Shown piece after piece: positions 15,690 through 24,374 of a stretch of DNA of 46,486 bases (its first letter is position 1; every line of letters starts with the position of its first letter). The DNA comes from an uncultured Verrucomicrobiales bacterium (GTDB taxonomy: Bacteria > Verrucomicrobiota > Verrucomicrobiia > Verrucomicrobiales > DEV007), in contig CAJXQE010000010.1 in assembly GCA_913058215.1 (NCBI GenBank), positions 1 through 46,486 of the forward strand. The letters are read 5' to 3'. Position numbers and translations under genes: made by a program. The notes below the pieces were generated by a model. That model was not told the DNA's origin. It saw only the letters and a program-made list of their open reading frames with translations, and ran no database searches.

Positions 15690-18600
15690 TTTTTATCGAT
15701 CAAACGTCAACCGCAAGATGCGACGTAATCCAAGCCCCGGGACAGCCCTTCCAGGCCGCCTTTCATCGCTCGTGTCGTTTATGCACCTGAGAGTTTCCAA
15801 CAGCATCGACAAATCGGATTTGCTGAGACGGGCCGGAAGCGCCGTCCTGTTTCTCGCGCTCTTATCGGGTTCGACTCTTATCCGTGCAAAGGATGCAAAG
15901 CCACCACCACCAATCAATCCGGTCGCAGTGGTCCCCTACGATCCTGACAAACCTATCGAGGATCAAGATCCCACCCGCTATTACATCGACTACTCGACCT
16001 TTCAGTCGATGTGGGACAAGGTGAAACAGCACCGTATTTCCAAAAACAAAAGGAACTCGGCGCTTGCGAATGCGCCAAAGGATCACACCCTGTCCGCCGC
16101 TCTTTACCAAATCAAATCCACGTCCGAATTGTTGAGTGTCACCGGTCAGATTTCTCTGACCACTCGCGGGGGACAATGGCAGAAAGTGCCGCTCCCCTTC
16201 AAAGGAATCAACCTTTCCCGAATCACTCTCGACGGTGAACCAGCCTCGTATAGCAACGGCGCAATTCTCGTAGAGGAAATTGGCAATCATCTGATTGAGG
16301 TCGAATTTCAAGTTCCCGTCGCCGAAAATTCCGAAACAGGAAAATGGTCTTTCCCCTCTGCCGGCGGGACGATGCTCCAGGTTGAAATGGACTCCGACAT
16401 TGCCGAACCTGTCCTGCAGGATAACTGGCCTCTCGCAAAATCGAGGACACCGGACGGAAAAGTTTACTACACGACGGCAATCGGACAGCGCACACAACTC
16501 GAACTGCGCCGTCGCCTCAAAACGTCCGGTCGCGGAATGACTCGACCCAATCTCGCAGTGATTGATGCCCGTCTCTATATCGCCCAGGGTCTGGAACGAC
16601 TGGAATCGGATTTCCAACTTGAATTCGAAGGCCAGGAGGAAAACCGTTTTACAATTTCATTCGATTCCTCACTGACTCCCGTGCAATTCGAAATCCCCAA
16701 TCTCTCGTCCTGGGAAATGGGAGAAACCGTCGGTGATCTCCGCACCCTCACATTTAACCTCAGCCAACCCGTCCAGGACAGAGTCCTTGCAAAAATGATT
16801 GCCGAACGAATCGTGAATGAAGATTCAGGTGAGGCACGAACTTTCCCTGTTCTGTCGGCCGTGGCCACCCGCATCGAACAACGCCGTTCCCTTCTCCGCG
16901 TATGGGACCTCGATGTCAAAGCGCTCCCGGGTTCAAGGCACAGGCAAATCCCCTCCCCCTCAGGCTCTAAAGACGGCTCAGGTTTTATTGCTGTGTCCAC
17001 CCATTCCCTGATGGGTGAAAACGAAGCGCTTCGCTACGAGACAAGCGTTGAAGATGCCGAACGTGCAGCAACCGTTTCGTATGTCTATCAAGTGGGATCC
17101 GGAAAAATGGAAACGATAGCCCGTTTCAAGGTAAGCTCACCGGAAGCCCCTCTTCTGAATAACTCTTTCACGATACCGGAAGATTCCAAAATCCAGTTGG
17201 TCAGCGGAAACAGAATCCGTGACTGGTGGCGCACTGGGAATGAACTCTTCGTTCGCTACCGGGGAGGCACTCCGGAAAACACCGAAGTGATCATCTACAT
17301 TACTCAGCAAATTGATGCCGATGCTGCAGACTCAATTGCGATAATTCCGATTTCGATTGATGATATTCCTGACAACAAGGTCAAAGGAACCGGACTGGTG
17401 GTCGGGCATGTCACTCGTGACATTTCGCTGGCCCTGGATCAGAACCGCCAGACGATTCGCGAAGTCGGTGCCACGGAGGTCCTCGTTGACTCGGAAATTC
17501 TCCCGCCCCTGGAAAGAAAAAGAGGGTTCCGGTTTGAGAAAGCCTCTTTTTCAGGAAGGATCGCGCTCTCCGATATTGCCCCAAAATACAACGCGCTATG
17601 GGTGATGCTGGCACAAGTGCATGAGAGCTGGACTCGTCTCTCCATTCACACGGATGTCGAGGTAACGCAGTCGGGAGTGGATCGCTTCTCTTTCGAAACG
17701 CCAGAATCCATGCCGCAACTGCGGGTTCTTTCCGATGAAGTCAGGGAACTCCGTCATGAACTGATCGATGGCGTTCGAAAATACGAAGTCGTTTTTCAGC
17801 GATTCGTCACCGGCTCGATTTCTTTTACCCTCGAAACTGAAATCCCTCATAGCGGAGAAGCGGTACTTCCCGACCTGAAGATTCCGGGTGCAACACGTCA
17901 GGAAAGATTTGTTATCGTGGAAAATCAGAGCAGTGCCCGGATGAACCTGCAGCAGTCCGGAATGGATAAGACCGTTTCCGAAATGCTCCCCTTCAAGCCG
18001 CAATCTCTGATTTCTGCACAACTTTTCAGGGCCACTCCCGCATGGTCGCTGACGGCAAAGCTGGAAGAACTGGAAACAAGCGCGGGCAACGACGCTGTGA
18101 TTCTATACGCCGAGTTGACCAGTGCTTTCCGGTCCAATGGCGAAGAATGGCTCAAAGCGGTCTATCACATCCAAAACCGATCTCTTCAGTTTTTGCCCGT
18201 TCGCCTGCAGGAAGATGCCGAGCTCGTTTCTGTGGTTGTCGATGGATCAGAAGTTCGGGCAGACAGAACCGACAAAGAGGAAGGTGCCGCAATCCTCGTT
18301 CCGCTGATTCAGACAAAACCGGGCCAGCTTGCTTACGATGTGGAGCTGGTACTACGGAGTAGGAATAATGTCATTCGCAATGGAACACTACCCACGGATT
18401 TTGAGAAAACTCTCGATGATCCGGATATTGTCGGAACGACAGTGGAAAAAACAATGTGGAATGTCTTTCTGCCTCAGGGACATGTCCTCGAGGATTTCGA
18501 CGGAAATATGGAACAGGTAATGGAAGAGGCGAATCTCTATCGGAAATTGCAGGCTGATCTCCAGGAATTGAAACTCATCAACGGAATTGCTTCGGATGAA

Positions 18601-19767
18601 GGCAATGGGATTTCCACCCGTCAATTTTCGATTCTCAATTGTGCAGTTCTAGTAGATCGGATCGAAGATCAAGTGACTCAGTTAAACAAACGTCGGGCAT
18701 ACGGCCGGGGCAATTGGGATTCCTCATCCGGCGTCTCTTCTTCCGGGGGCAATGCACCAATCAACGATGTGCAGAGAGAATTGGAGGAGCAAAAAGCTCT
18801 CATAGTAGGGAACAAGGGCAAGATCGCTCAGTCCTCGGGTAGTCAGCAGGTACAGTTCGAAGATGATGGGCAGGAAAAATATTTTCGGAACAATGACGTC
18901 CGATGGGGCTTGAATTCATTCGAGATCAAAAAGCGCGGACAAGAGGAGAGCAAGAAGGTCACCGATCAGCTGAAGCGAGTCGAGTCGCAGATTCGTCTCA
19001 ATGACAACATTTCCATTGGGGGCACCACTACAGCGGAGGTATCGGACAAAGAAAAGGGCTGGACCAACTATTCTCAACTTCAAAAGCTGGAGGAAAACCC
19101 GGGCTCAGGAAAAGTAGACGCAAAACTAAGCGCCCTCAACCTATCCCAGAACGGAGCCATTATGGATCAGCAGCAACAGTCTGATGTGAAACCGAAGCCA
19201 AAAGCACTCAAAAAACAGACGAAAAAGCTGAAGGATCTCGCAACTTTGAACAATTTCGGAGACCTCGACAACGCAAGATCGACTGTAGCAGCCAAAGCAA
19301 AAGTGAGACCTGTTCCCCAAGCCAATGCTCCGGCATCTCAGCCTCAGAAACCTACAGCTGCGGAACCAGATCCCTTTGGTGGTGGTGGTGCCGCCTCGCA
19401 AGCTGCACCGATAGATTCTTCGGGACAGCGCCCAAGTGTAATAACTATGAATGGAGTGAGACTGCAGAACACCGGTCAACTCCTGAACGGGATCGATCCA
19501 ATTTCAGGAATAATGGTAAAGAAACCTGCTATGAAAGCAGAAGGACGCCGGTCTGTTAACGTCAATTTCCCTACCGAAGGAGAAGCTTACTACTTTCAGA
19601 AGCTGAAGGATCATGCCGAATTACAGATCGAATCTGAGCTTCCCGGCGATTCGAAACGCCTCAAGTGGCTGATCCTCTTTGCGATCTGCATCGCAATTCT
19701 GTTGGGCGGAAGAGCAGTTCTCGGGAGGTATCAAAATCGCAGCCAAAATGTTCCCGCAACTGCGTGA
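15679..19767 (+). CDS. Giant envelope protein with coiled-coil and single C-terminal anchor; third of three paralogues
   Basis: 1362 residues. ATG 15679 lies inside the previous gene (11-base overlap) and is preceded nine bases upstream by AGAAAGG, a purine-rich ribosome site, so translation is probably coupled. The N-terminus has an unusually long polar region (about 50 residues) before a hydrophobic segment (AGSAVLFLALLSGSTLI). YYIDYSTFQSMWDKV (101-115) aligns with the paralogue N-terminal motif; the central beta-rich body includes VFLPQGHVLEDFDGNM (about residue 935), the counterpart of the mid-protein motif. Residues about 1000-1200 are charged and helical (RELEEQKALIVGNKGKI; KVTDQLKRVESQIRLND), a probable coiled coil, then a glutamine/proline linker with DPFGGGGAAS. 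VNVNFPTEGEAYYFQKL precedes one membrane segment (LKWLILFAICIAILLGG) and a short basic tail. Function unknown. Confidence 0.85.
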   Translation: MNRDFYRSNVNRKMRRNPSPGTALPGRLSSLVSFMHLRVSNSIDKSDLLRRAGSAVLFLALLSGSTLIRAKDAKPPPPINPVAVVPYDPDKPIEDQDPTRYYIDYSTFQSMWDKVKQHRISKNKRNSALANAPKDHTLSAALYQIKSTSELLSVTGQISLTTRGGQWQKVPLPFKGINLSRITLDGEPASYSNGAILVEEIGNHLIEVEFQVPVAENSETGKWSFPSAGGTMLQVEMDSDIAEPVLQDNWPLAKSRTPDGKVYYTTAIGQRTQLELRRRLKTSGRGMTRPNLAVIDARLYIAQGLERLESDFQLEFEGQEENRFTISFDSSLTPVQFEIPNLSSWEMGETVGDLRTLTFNLSQPVQDRVLAKMIAERIVNEDSGEARTFPVLSAVATRIEQRRSLLRVWDLDVKALPGSRHRQIPSPSGSKDGSGFIAVSTHSLMGENEALRYETSVEDAERAATVSYVYQVGSGKMETIARFKVSSPEAPLLNNSFTIPEDSKIQLVSGNRIRDWWRTGNELFVRYRGGTPENTEVIIYITQQIDADAADSIAIIPISIDDIPDNKVKGTGLVVGHVTRDISLALDQNRQTIREVGATEVLVDSEILPPLERKRGFRFEKASFSGRIALSDIAPKYNALWVMLAQVHESWTRLSIHTDVEVTQSGVDRFSFETPESMPQLRVLSDEVRELRHELIDGVRKYEVVFQRFVTGSISFTLETEIPHSGEAVLPDLKIPGATRQERFVIVENQSSARMNLQQSGMDKTVSEMLPFKPQSLISAQLFRATPAWSLTAKLEELETSAGNDAVILYAELTSAFRSNGEEWLKAVYHIQNRSLQFLPVRLQEDAELVSVVVDGSEVRADRTDKEEGAAILVPLIQTKPGQLAYDVELVLRSRNNVIRNGTLPTDFEKTLDDPDIVGTTVEKTMWNVFLPQGHVLEDFDGNMEQVMEEANLYRKLQADLQELKLINGIASDEGNGISTRQFSILNCAVLVDRIEDQVTQLNKRRAYGRGNWDSSSGVSSSGGNAPINDVQRELEEQKALIVGNKGKIAQSSGSQQVQFEDDGQEKYFRNNDVRWGLNSFEIKKRGQEESKKVTDQLKRVESQIRLNDNISIGGTTTAEVSDKEKGWTNYSQLQKLEENPGSGKVDAKLSALNLSQNGAIMDQQQQSDVKPKPKALKKQTKKLKDLATLNNFGDLDNARSTVAAKAKVRPVPQANAPASQPQKPTAAEPDPFGGGGAASQAAPIDSSGQRPSVITMNGVRLQNTGQLLNGIDPISGIMVKKPAMKAEGRRSVNVNFPTEGEAYYFQKLKDHAELQIESELPGDSKRLKWLILFAICIAILLGGRAVLGRYQNRSQNVPATA

Positions 19768-19797
19768 ACTCTCATTTCCGAATGGCTCACTTCACGA

Positions 19798-20814
19798 TTA
19801 AAGTGTCGTTTCCAGAATGATCTTGTCTTCTTCAAAATGGATATTTGCCATGTGATTGATGACACCGACTTCGTCTCTACAAGTGCGCATCATCCGGATA
19901 AATACCTGCATGACCGGCTGAAGATGACTTGAGCCCAGATTGATTTTTCCCAAAGTTCCGCCAGCAGCTTCCCAACGGACTTCACTCCGGTAATGCTCAA
20001 TCCTAATGCGGCTACTCATCGTAACCGGCATTCCGAACAGGCTTCTCTCCACATAAATTTCGGCAACTCCTTTGCTGAAATCCACGTAAGTGCCCTTGTA
20101 TTTCAACAGGCCTCCGAGAGCGCCCCCCTGAATTCCATCGATTCGATGATTCAAATAGAGGTTCACTTCCTCTTCACTGAGCTCAACCTTGCCGCCCGGC
20201 TCAAACATGATGGATTGTGCCTCGGTCAGGAGATTTTTCGGATTACTGGTATTGAGACCTGCGCTTACTGGATATCCCTTGATACCGCTCATATCTTTCG
20301 GAAGCACCACCATGATTGCAGCGCCGAGAAACGCGACAGCAATCAGGGCCAGTAGCACCGTCATGAATCCGCCACCTTCTACATTCACCGGCGCTCTGCC
20401 TCTTGTCGGGCGACCGCGATATCCGGGACGCCCCGCAGGGGCACCTGGTCGCGCAGGTTTTGTCCGGGGAGCACCACGGCGTCCACTTGCAGGAACTCTT
20501 CGCCGCGCAGGACGGTTTACCGTCGCCGGTTCGGGGTCGACTGCCGGTGGTGCTTGGTCCACGGGAACCTGTTGCAGCGCAGGATCAATTGCCGGGGGCT
20601 GCGGTGCCAACTCCTGATAGGCTTCGTAATTTGCTTCCTCAGCAGGTGGCTGCTGCGGATATTGGGCAGGATCAACCGGAGCCGGTTCCTGAGGGAATTG
20701 CGCGGGTTCGGCTCCCTGCTGCGGATACTGCGCAGGATCGACCGGTTGCTGCTGCTCTCCTTCCGGAATTTCACCGGGATTCTGCGGATCGTTCTCTTCG
20801 TTCGGCGGATTCAT
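19798..20814 (-). CDS. Proline-rich single-pass membrane protein of unknown function
   Basis: 338 residues, not a family I can name. Residues 1-100 are low complexity with glutamine/proline repeats: PVDPAQYPQQ occurs twice, and AEPAQFPQE and IDPALQQVPVDQAP are variants. Residues 100-145 are basic and arginine/proline/glycine rich (RPARRRVPASGRRGAPRTK). One membrane segment follows (FMTVLLALIAVAFLGAAIMVVL, about 150-171). The remaining 165 residues are a folded, presumably extracytoplasmic domain (LSEEEVNLYLNHRI, YVDFSKGVAEIYVERSLFG). The topology suggests a cytoplasmic disordered tail, positively charged next to the membrane, and an outside domain. It lies 28 bases downstream of the FmdB gene on the same strand, so the two are probably co-transcribed; it converges with the giant-protein operon. 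Confidence 0.75.
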   Translation of the reverse strand: MNPPNEENDPQNPGEIPEGEQQQPVDPAQYPQQGAEPAQFPQEPAPVDPAQYPQQPPAEEANYEAYQELAPQPPAIDPALQQVPVDQAPPAVDPEPATVNRPARRRVPASGRRGAPRTKPARPGAPAGRPGYRGRPTRGRAPVNVEGGGFMTVLLALIAVAFLGAAIMVVLPKDMSGIKGYPVSAGLNTSNPKNLLTEAQSIMFEPGGKVELSEEEVNLYLNHRIDGIQGGALGGLLKYKGTYVDFSKGVAEIYVERSLFGMPVTMSSRIRIEHYRSEVRWEAAGGTLGKINLGSSHLQPVMQVFIRMMRTCRDEVGVINHMANIHFEEDKIILETTL

Positions 20815-20842
20815 AACTCAACAATATCGCGAAAACAGGGAT

Positions 20843-21226
20843 TCAGGAAGTGCTTTTTGAAGTGCCGGAGCCACCGGATGAACTGCCCTGCTTCGAAGAA
20901 CCGGAGGAGGATCCTGATGCAGAAGAGGAACCGGAGCTGCTCGACGAATCAGAACTCTTCTTCGAATCACTTTTCGAATCAGACTTCGTGGATGCACTCG
21001 CGGCAGTGCTGTCTGCCTTTGCCGCCTCTTTGTAAGAATTGCTGCGGTAATCAGTTTCGTAAAAGCCGGACCCTTTAAAAATGATCCCTGCGCCCGTTCC
21101 GAGGAGACGTTTCACGCTGCCATCACAATCGTCTTCCGGGCAATCCGTAAGTCGATCAGAACTCATCGACTGGAAGAACTCAAACTGATGTTCACACTTC
21201 TCACACTTGTAATCGTAGGTCGGCAT
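20843..21226 (-). CDS. FmdB-family zinc ribbon protein with serine-rich tail
   Basis: 127 residues. The first 50 form a FmdB/CxxC_CxxC_SSSS zinc ribbon: MPTYDYKCEKCEHQFE with C8 and C11 and, about 20 residues on, DCPEDDCDG, giving four metal-binding cysteines; then GTGAGIIFKGSGFYETDYR, the usual end of this domain. The C-terminal 60 residues are almost only serine, glycine, lysine and alanine and probably disordered. FmdB-like ribbons are small, widespread and of unclear function; they were first noted beside formamidase genes. Here the gene precedes a proline-rich membrane protein by 28 bases. Divergent from the rhodanese gene, with an AT-rich 86-base gap that should carry both promoters. 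Confidence 0.92.
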   Translation of the reverse strand: MPTYDYKCEKCEHQFEFFQSMSSDRLTDCPEDDCDGSVKRLLGTGAGIIFKGSGFYETDYRSNSYKEAAKADSTAASASTKSDSKSDSKKSSDSSSSSGSSSASGSSSGSSKQGSSSGGSGTSKSTS

Positions 21227-21312
21227 TCTGATATAAAATTTTCTTCAATGAACTATGCAGCGCCATTAGAAACGGGCAATACAATCTTTTTTTGAAATTA
21301 CACATTTTCTGA

Positions 21313-21702
21313 ATGAAAATAACACAGCCCCACAAACGAATAATGACCTTCCCTTCCTCTCAAGAACTCGAAATTTCCGTCCAGGAACTTGTTGATCTCT
21401 CACTTCCCGAAAACTCCAATGAGTTTCGTCTCATCGATTGTCGCGAAGAAGATGAGTTCGCAATCTGCCGCCTGGAGAATGCTGAATTGATCCCACTTTC
21501 CAATTTTCAGGAAGGATCGGCCAAGCTCTTTCAAAACGAGGACGAGCAGGAACACAATTTGATCATCTATTGCCATCACGGAATGCGCTCCATGCAGGCA
21601 ACGAACTTTCTCAGAAACAAAGGCCTCACAAAAGTGTGGAGCCTCGCCGGGGGGATCGATCAATGGTCTATTCAGATTGATTCCAGCGTTCCCCGCTATT
21701 GA
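21313..21702 (+). CDS. Rhodanese-like domain protein (single domain)
   Basis: 129 residues, or 119 if translation starts at the second ATG (21343). One rhodanese domain: EFRLIDCREEDEFAICRLENAELIPLS-type start (LIDCREEDEF, then NAELIPLSNF), the active loop IIYCHHGMRS with the catalytic cysteine that would carry a persulfide, and the closing VWSLAGGIDQW. Such single-domain proteins move sulfane sulfur between donors and acceptors in the cytoplasm. It converges with a cysteine desulfurase gene 21 bases away. The desulfurase could supply its persulfide, but the two genes are not on the same strand, so any partnership is inference. Confidence 0.93.
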   Translation: MKITQPHKRIMTFPSSQELEISVQELVDLSLPENSNEFRLIDCREEDEFAICRLENAELIPLSNFQEGSAKLFQNEDEQEHNLIIYCHHGMRSMQATNFLRNKGLTKVWSLAGGIDQWSIQIDSSVPRY

Positions 21703-21723
21703 GATCTCGATTCCAGCTCGCGG

Positions 21724-22857
21724 CTATAGCTCTCCACCGACCTCAGCAATAGAGCCGGCCAGAGCCATCCAGTCTTCCCGGGACGTTTTCCAACCGCCAC
21801 TTACTCTCAGGACCCGGCCCATGCGCTCGTAGTCCAGCCCCATCGCTATCATCACCCTCGACGGGTTCTCCTTTCCTGCACTGCAGGCGGACCCTGTTGA
21901 CACCGAGAATCCGCGCTGACTCAGCCGTGTCAGCCATTTTAAATTTTTTGAATGGGGAAGCACAAACATGCTGGTGTTCCAGAGTCTCTCACAATCCCGT
22001 AAAATGAGTTCGCAGCCAACCCGCTCCTCAATCTCCTTCTCAAAGGCATCACGATCAGCCCCTGTCCTGACGGTTTGTTCTGATTCAACATTCTCGGCGA
22101 GAGCGGCCATCATAGCGACGATCCCTGCCAGGTCCTCCGTCCCCGCACGAAATCCGTTTTCCTGGGGCCCTCCGATTTGAAGCGCCAAACCATCGGGCGT
22201 CAGGTTTTCCGGAAGCACGAGAAAACCAACACCTTTTGGTCCGCCAAATTTGTGAGCGCTGCCCGTGATAAAATCGCATTCAGATAAACCTGTCAGTGGC
22301 ATTTTTCCAACCCACTGGGCAGCATCGCAATGGAACGGGATTTTATGTTCTTTGCATAAAGACGCAATCTCTTGCCAGGGCTGAATGGCACCAGTCTCAT
22401 TGTTCGCTGCCATCACCGAAACTGAAGTCGGATTTGTTTTTTCCAGAAACTCAGGAACGCGAGTTAGATCGACACTACCCGACAGCGAATCGAACGGGAG
22501 CTCAAACCGGGTTGACTCCTCAAACAAAATCTCCACCGGAACCTGAACACAGGGATGCTCAATCGAAGAACACACGATTGATCGGCCCTCACCGGACAGA
22601 TAACGAACCACGGCATTGTTTGCCTCCGTTGCCCCGCCGGTAAAAACCACGCGTTCCGGGTCATCCACATCCAGCAAATCGGCCAATTCCTCGCGACAGT
22701 CCTCGAGTCGCAGCCGAGCCATTCCTGCTTCACGATACAAACTGGAAGGATTCTGCCACTGATCTTCGGCCGTGCTCAGCCACGCCTCCTTTGCCGCCGG
22801 ACTTAGCGGGCAGGTAGCATTGTAGTCGAAATATTTTGCGTGGGGATTCTCAGCCAT
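21724..22857 (-). CDS. Cysteine desulfurase (class V aminotransferase, NifS/IscS-like)
   Basis: 377 residues from ATG 22857 (MAENPHAKYFDYNAT), a start that places the conserved YxDYNAT segment at the N-terminus as in homologues; longer frames add unconserved sequence. This PLP enzyme takes sulfur from L-cysteine as a persulfide for Fe-S clusters or thiolated tRNA. Visible signatures: FTGGATEANN (72-81), H101 in SIEHPC that stacks on PLP, NNETGAIQP (152-160), D178 in HCDAAQ, PLP-binding K203 in GSAHKFGGPKG, and the catalytic C325 in STGSACSAG. Length and motif order are standard. No isc or suf genes are adjacent, so which pathway it serves cannot be told. Divergent from the DUF1080 gene. Confidence 0.93.
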   Translation of the reverse strand: MAENPHAKYFDYNATCPLSPAAKEAWLSTAEDQWQNPSSLYREAGMARLRLEDCREELADLLDVDDPERVVFTGGATEANNAVVRYLSGEGRSIVCSSIEHPCVQVPVEILFEESTRFELPFDSLSGSVDLTRVPEFLEKTNPTSVSVMAANNETGAIQPWQEIASLCKEHKIPFHCDAAQWVGKMPLTGLSECDFITGSAHKFGGPKGVGFLVLPENLTPDGLALQIGGPQENGFRAGTEDLAGIVAMMAALAENVESEQTVRTGADRDAFEKEIEERVGCELILRDCERLWNTSMFVLPHSKNLKWLTRLSQRGFSVSTGSACSAGKENPSRVMIAMGLDYERMGRVLRVSGGWKTSREDWMALAGSIAEVGGEL

Positions 22858-22982
22858 CTTTCTGGTTTGGGAACTTCGCAGTTTTCGCCAATTCCGCAAA
22901 AAAGATTGCATGACACGCAGACTCAAATCAGGACTTGAACGCCTGCTATTCGTTGCAGACAATTCACGCCATCGGAAAATCT

Positions 22983-24263
22983 ATGAAAAAATTTCTTCTC
23001 ACACTGATCGCTGTGTCCACAGCGGGATTCACCCAGGCCGAACCGGTCGCCATCTTTAACGGAAAAGACTATACCGGGTGGCATGGAAACAATCCCCACA
23101 CCACCTCCAAAGCCAAGGACGATGCTGCCAGAGCGGAGTCATTGAAAGCACAGCAGAAAGAATTCACCGAACACTGGACGGTCAAAGACGGCGTCATGGT
23201 GAATGACGGCCACGGTCCCTACGCCACTTCCGACAAGGAATACGGTGATATGGAATTCTGGTTGGATTACAAAACAGTGGCTCTGGCTGACAGCGGAATC
23301 TATCTGCGTGGCGCTCCACAAATTCAGATTTGGGATCACACGAATGAGAAAGCATTTAAACACGGAGCTGACAAAGGCTCAGGTGCTCTCTGGAACAACA
23401 GCCCCGACAATCCCGGCAAAATGCCTCTGGTCCTTGCAGACAAGCCCTTCGGCGAGTGGAATTCCGTCCATGTGAAAATGGTAGGAAGCCGGACCTGGGT
23501 CTGGCTCAATGACAAGCTCGTCGTCAAGGGAGCTGTCTTCGAAAACTACTGGGACAGATCCCGCAAGACACCTCTTCCTGACAAAGGGCCTATTCATCTG
23601 CAAACTCACGGTGGAGAAATCCAGTGGAGAAACATCAAGGTTCACGAATACACCGCAGCAGAAGCGACTGCGATTCTCCGTGAAGGGGAAGAAAAAGAAG
23701 GATTCAATTCCATTTTTAACGGAACGGACCTCTCAGGCTGGGCCGGTCCTCTTGAAAACTACGAAGTGGTTGATGGTGCCATCGGCTGCAAAGCGGGAAA
23801 AGGCGGAACCCTTTATCATGATGATGAACTCACTGATTTTGTCGCCCGTGTCGAATTCAAACTCCCTCCCGGCGGAAACAATGGTCTCGCGATTCGCTAC
23901 AACGGAAAAGGAAACCCTGCTTATGACGCAATGACTGAGCTTCAGGTTCTCGACAACACTGCCGAGAAATACGCCAAGCTCGACGAGCGTCAGTTTCACG
24001 GTGGCGCTTACGGAGTCGCCGCAGCACACCGCGGTCACCTCCGCCCTCTCGGCGAATGGAATTACCAGGAAGTCACCGTAAAAGGATCCACCATCAAAGT
24101 GGAACTCAACGGCTCCATCATTCTCGAAACCGATGTTTCCAAAGTGACGGAGTTCATGGCGGATAAAAAGCATCCCGGATTGAATAATGCTTCCGGGTTC
24201 TTCGGCTTTGCCGGGCATAACGATCCTGTGCTTTTCCGCAACATTTCGATCAAGAAACTCTGA
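22983..24263 (+). CDS. Secreted protein with two 3-keto-disaccharide hydrolase (DUF1080) domains
   Basis: 426 residues from ATG 22983, which gives a signal peptide (MKKFLLTLIAVSTAGFTQA). Two copies of the lectin-like DUF1080 jelly roll follow: the first, about 22-225, opens PVAIFNGKDYTGWHG and closes QWRNIKVHEY; the second, about 236-426, opens NSIFNGTDLSGWAG and closes LFRNISIKKL. The family is expanded in Planctomycetes and Verrucomicrobiota, and some members hydrolyse 3-keto-glycosides. In the first copy DSGIYLRGAPQIQIWD, and in the second NGLAIRYNGKG and MTELQVLDN, are the usual core strands. A periplasmic role in oxidised-sugar breakdown fits the sulfatase-rich surroundings. An 11-pair hairpin follows the stop codon. 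Confidence 0.93.
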   Translation: MKKFLLTLIAVSTAGFTQAEPVAIFNGKDYTGWHGNNPHTTSKAKDDAARAESLKAQQKEFTEHWTVKDGVMVNDGHGPYATSDKEYGDMEFWLDYKTVALADSGIYLRGAPQIQIWDHTNEKAFKHGADKGSGALWNNSPDNPGKMPLVLADKPFGEWNSVHVKMVGSRTWVWLNDKLVVKGAVFENYWDRSRKTPLPDKGPIHLQTHGGEIQWRNIKVHEYTAAEATAILREGEEKEGFNSIFNGTDLSGWAGPLENYEVVDGAIGCKAGKGGTLYHDDELTDFVARVEFKLPPGGNNGLAIRYNGKGNPAYDAMTELQVLDNTAEKYAKLDERQFHGGAYGVAAAHRGHLRPLGEWNYQEVTVKGSTIKVELNGSIILETDVSKVTEFMADKKHPGLNNASGFFGFAGHNDPVLFRNISIKKL

Positions 24264-24273
24264 TCGAGCTTTC

Positions 24274-24301
24274 GCAGGACGGTTTTTGATAACCGTCCTG
24301 C
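24274..24301 (+). terminator. Strong stem-loop after the DUF1080 gene
   Basis: GCAGGACGGTT (24274-24284) pairs perfectly with 24291-24301 around a 6-base loop, 10 bases after the stop codon. There is no T-run behind it, so it is either a terminator without U-tract or an mRNA 3' end stabiliser. A second small hairpin (GGGGC/GCCCC, 24325-24329 with 24334-24338) lies before the next gene. Confidence 0.6.
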
Positions 24302-24374
24302 TCCCTCTCCCCTTCACAAACCCCGGGGCTTCCGCCCCTCACCGGTGGAATTAAAACGCTGCCTCCTGTTTCCC

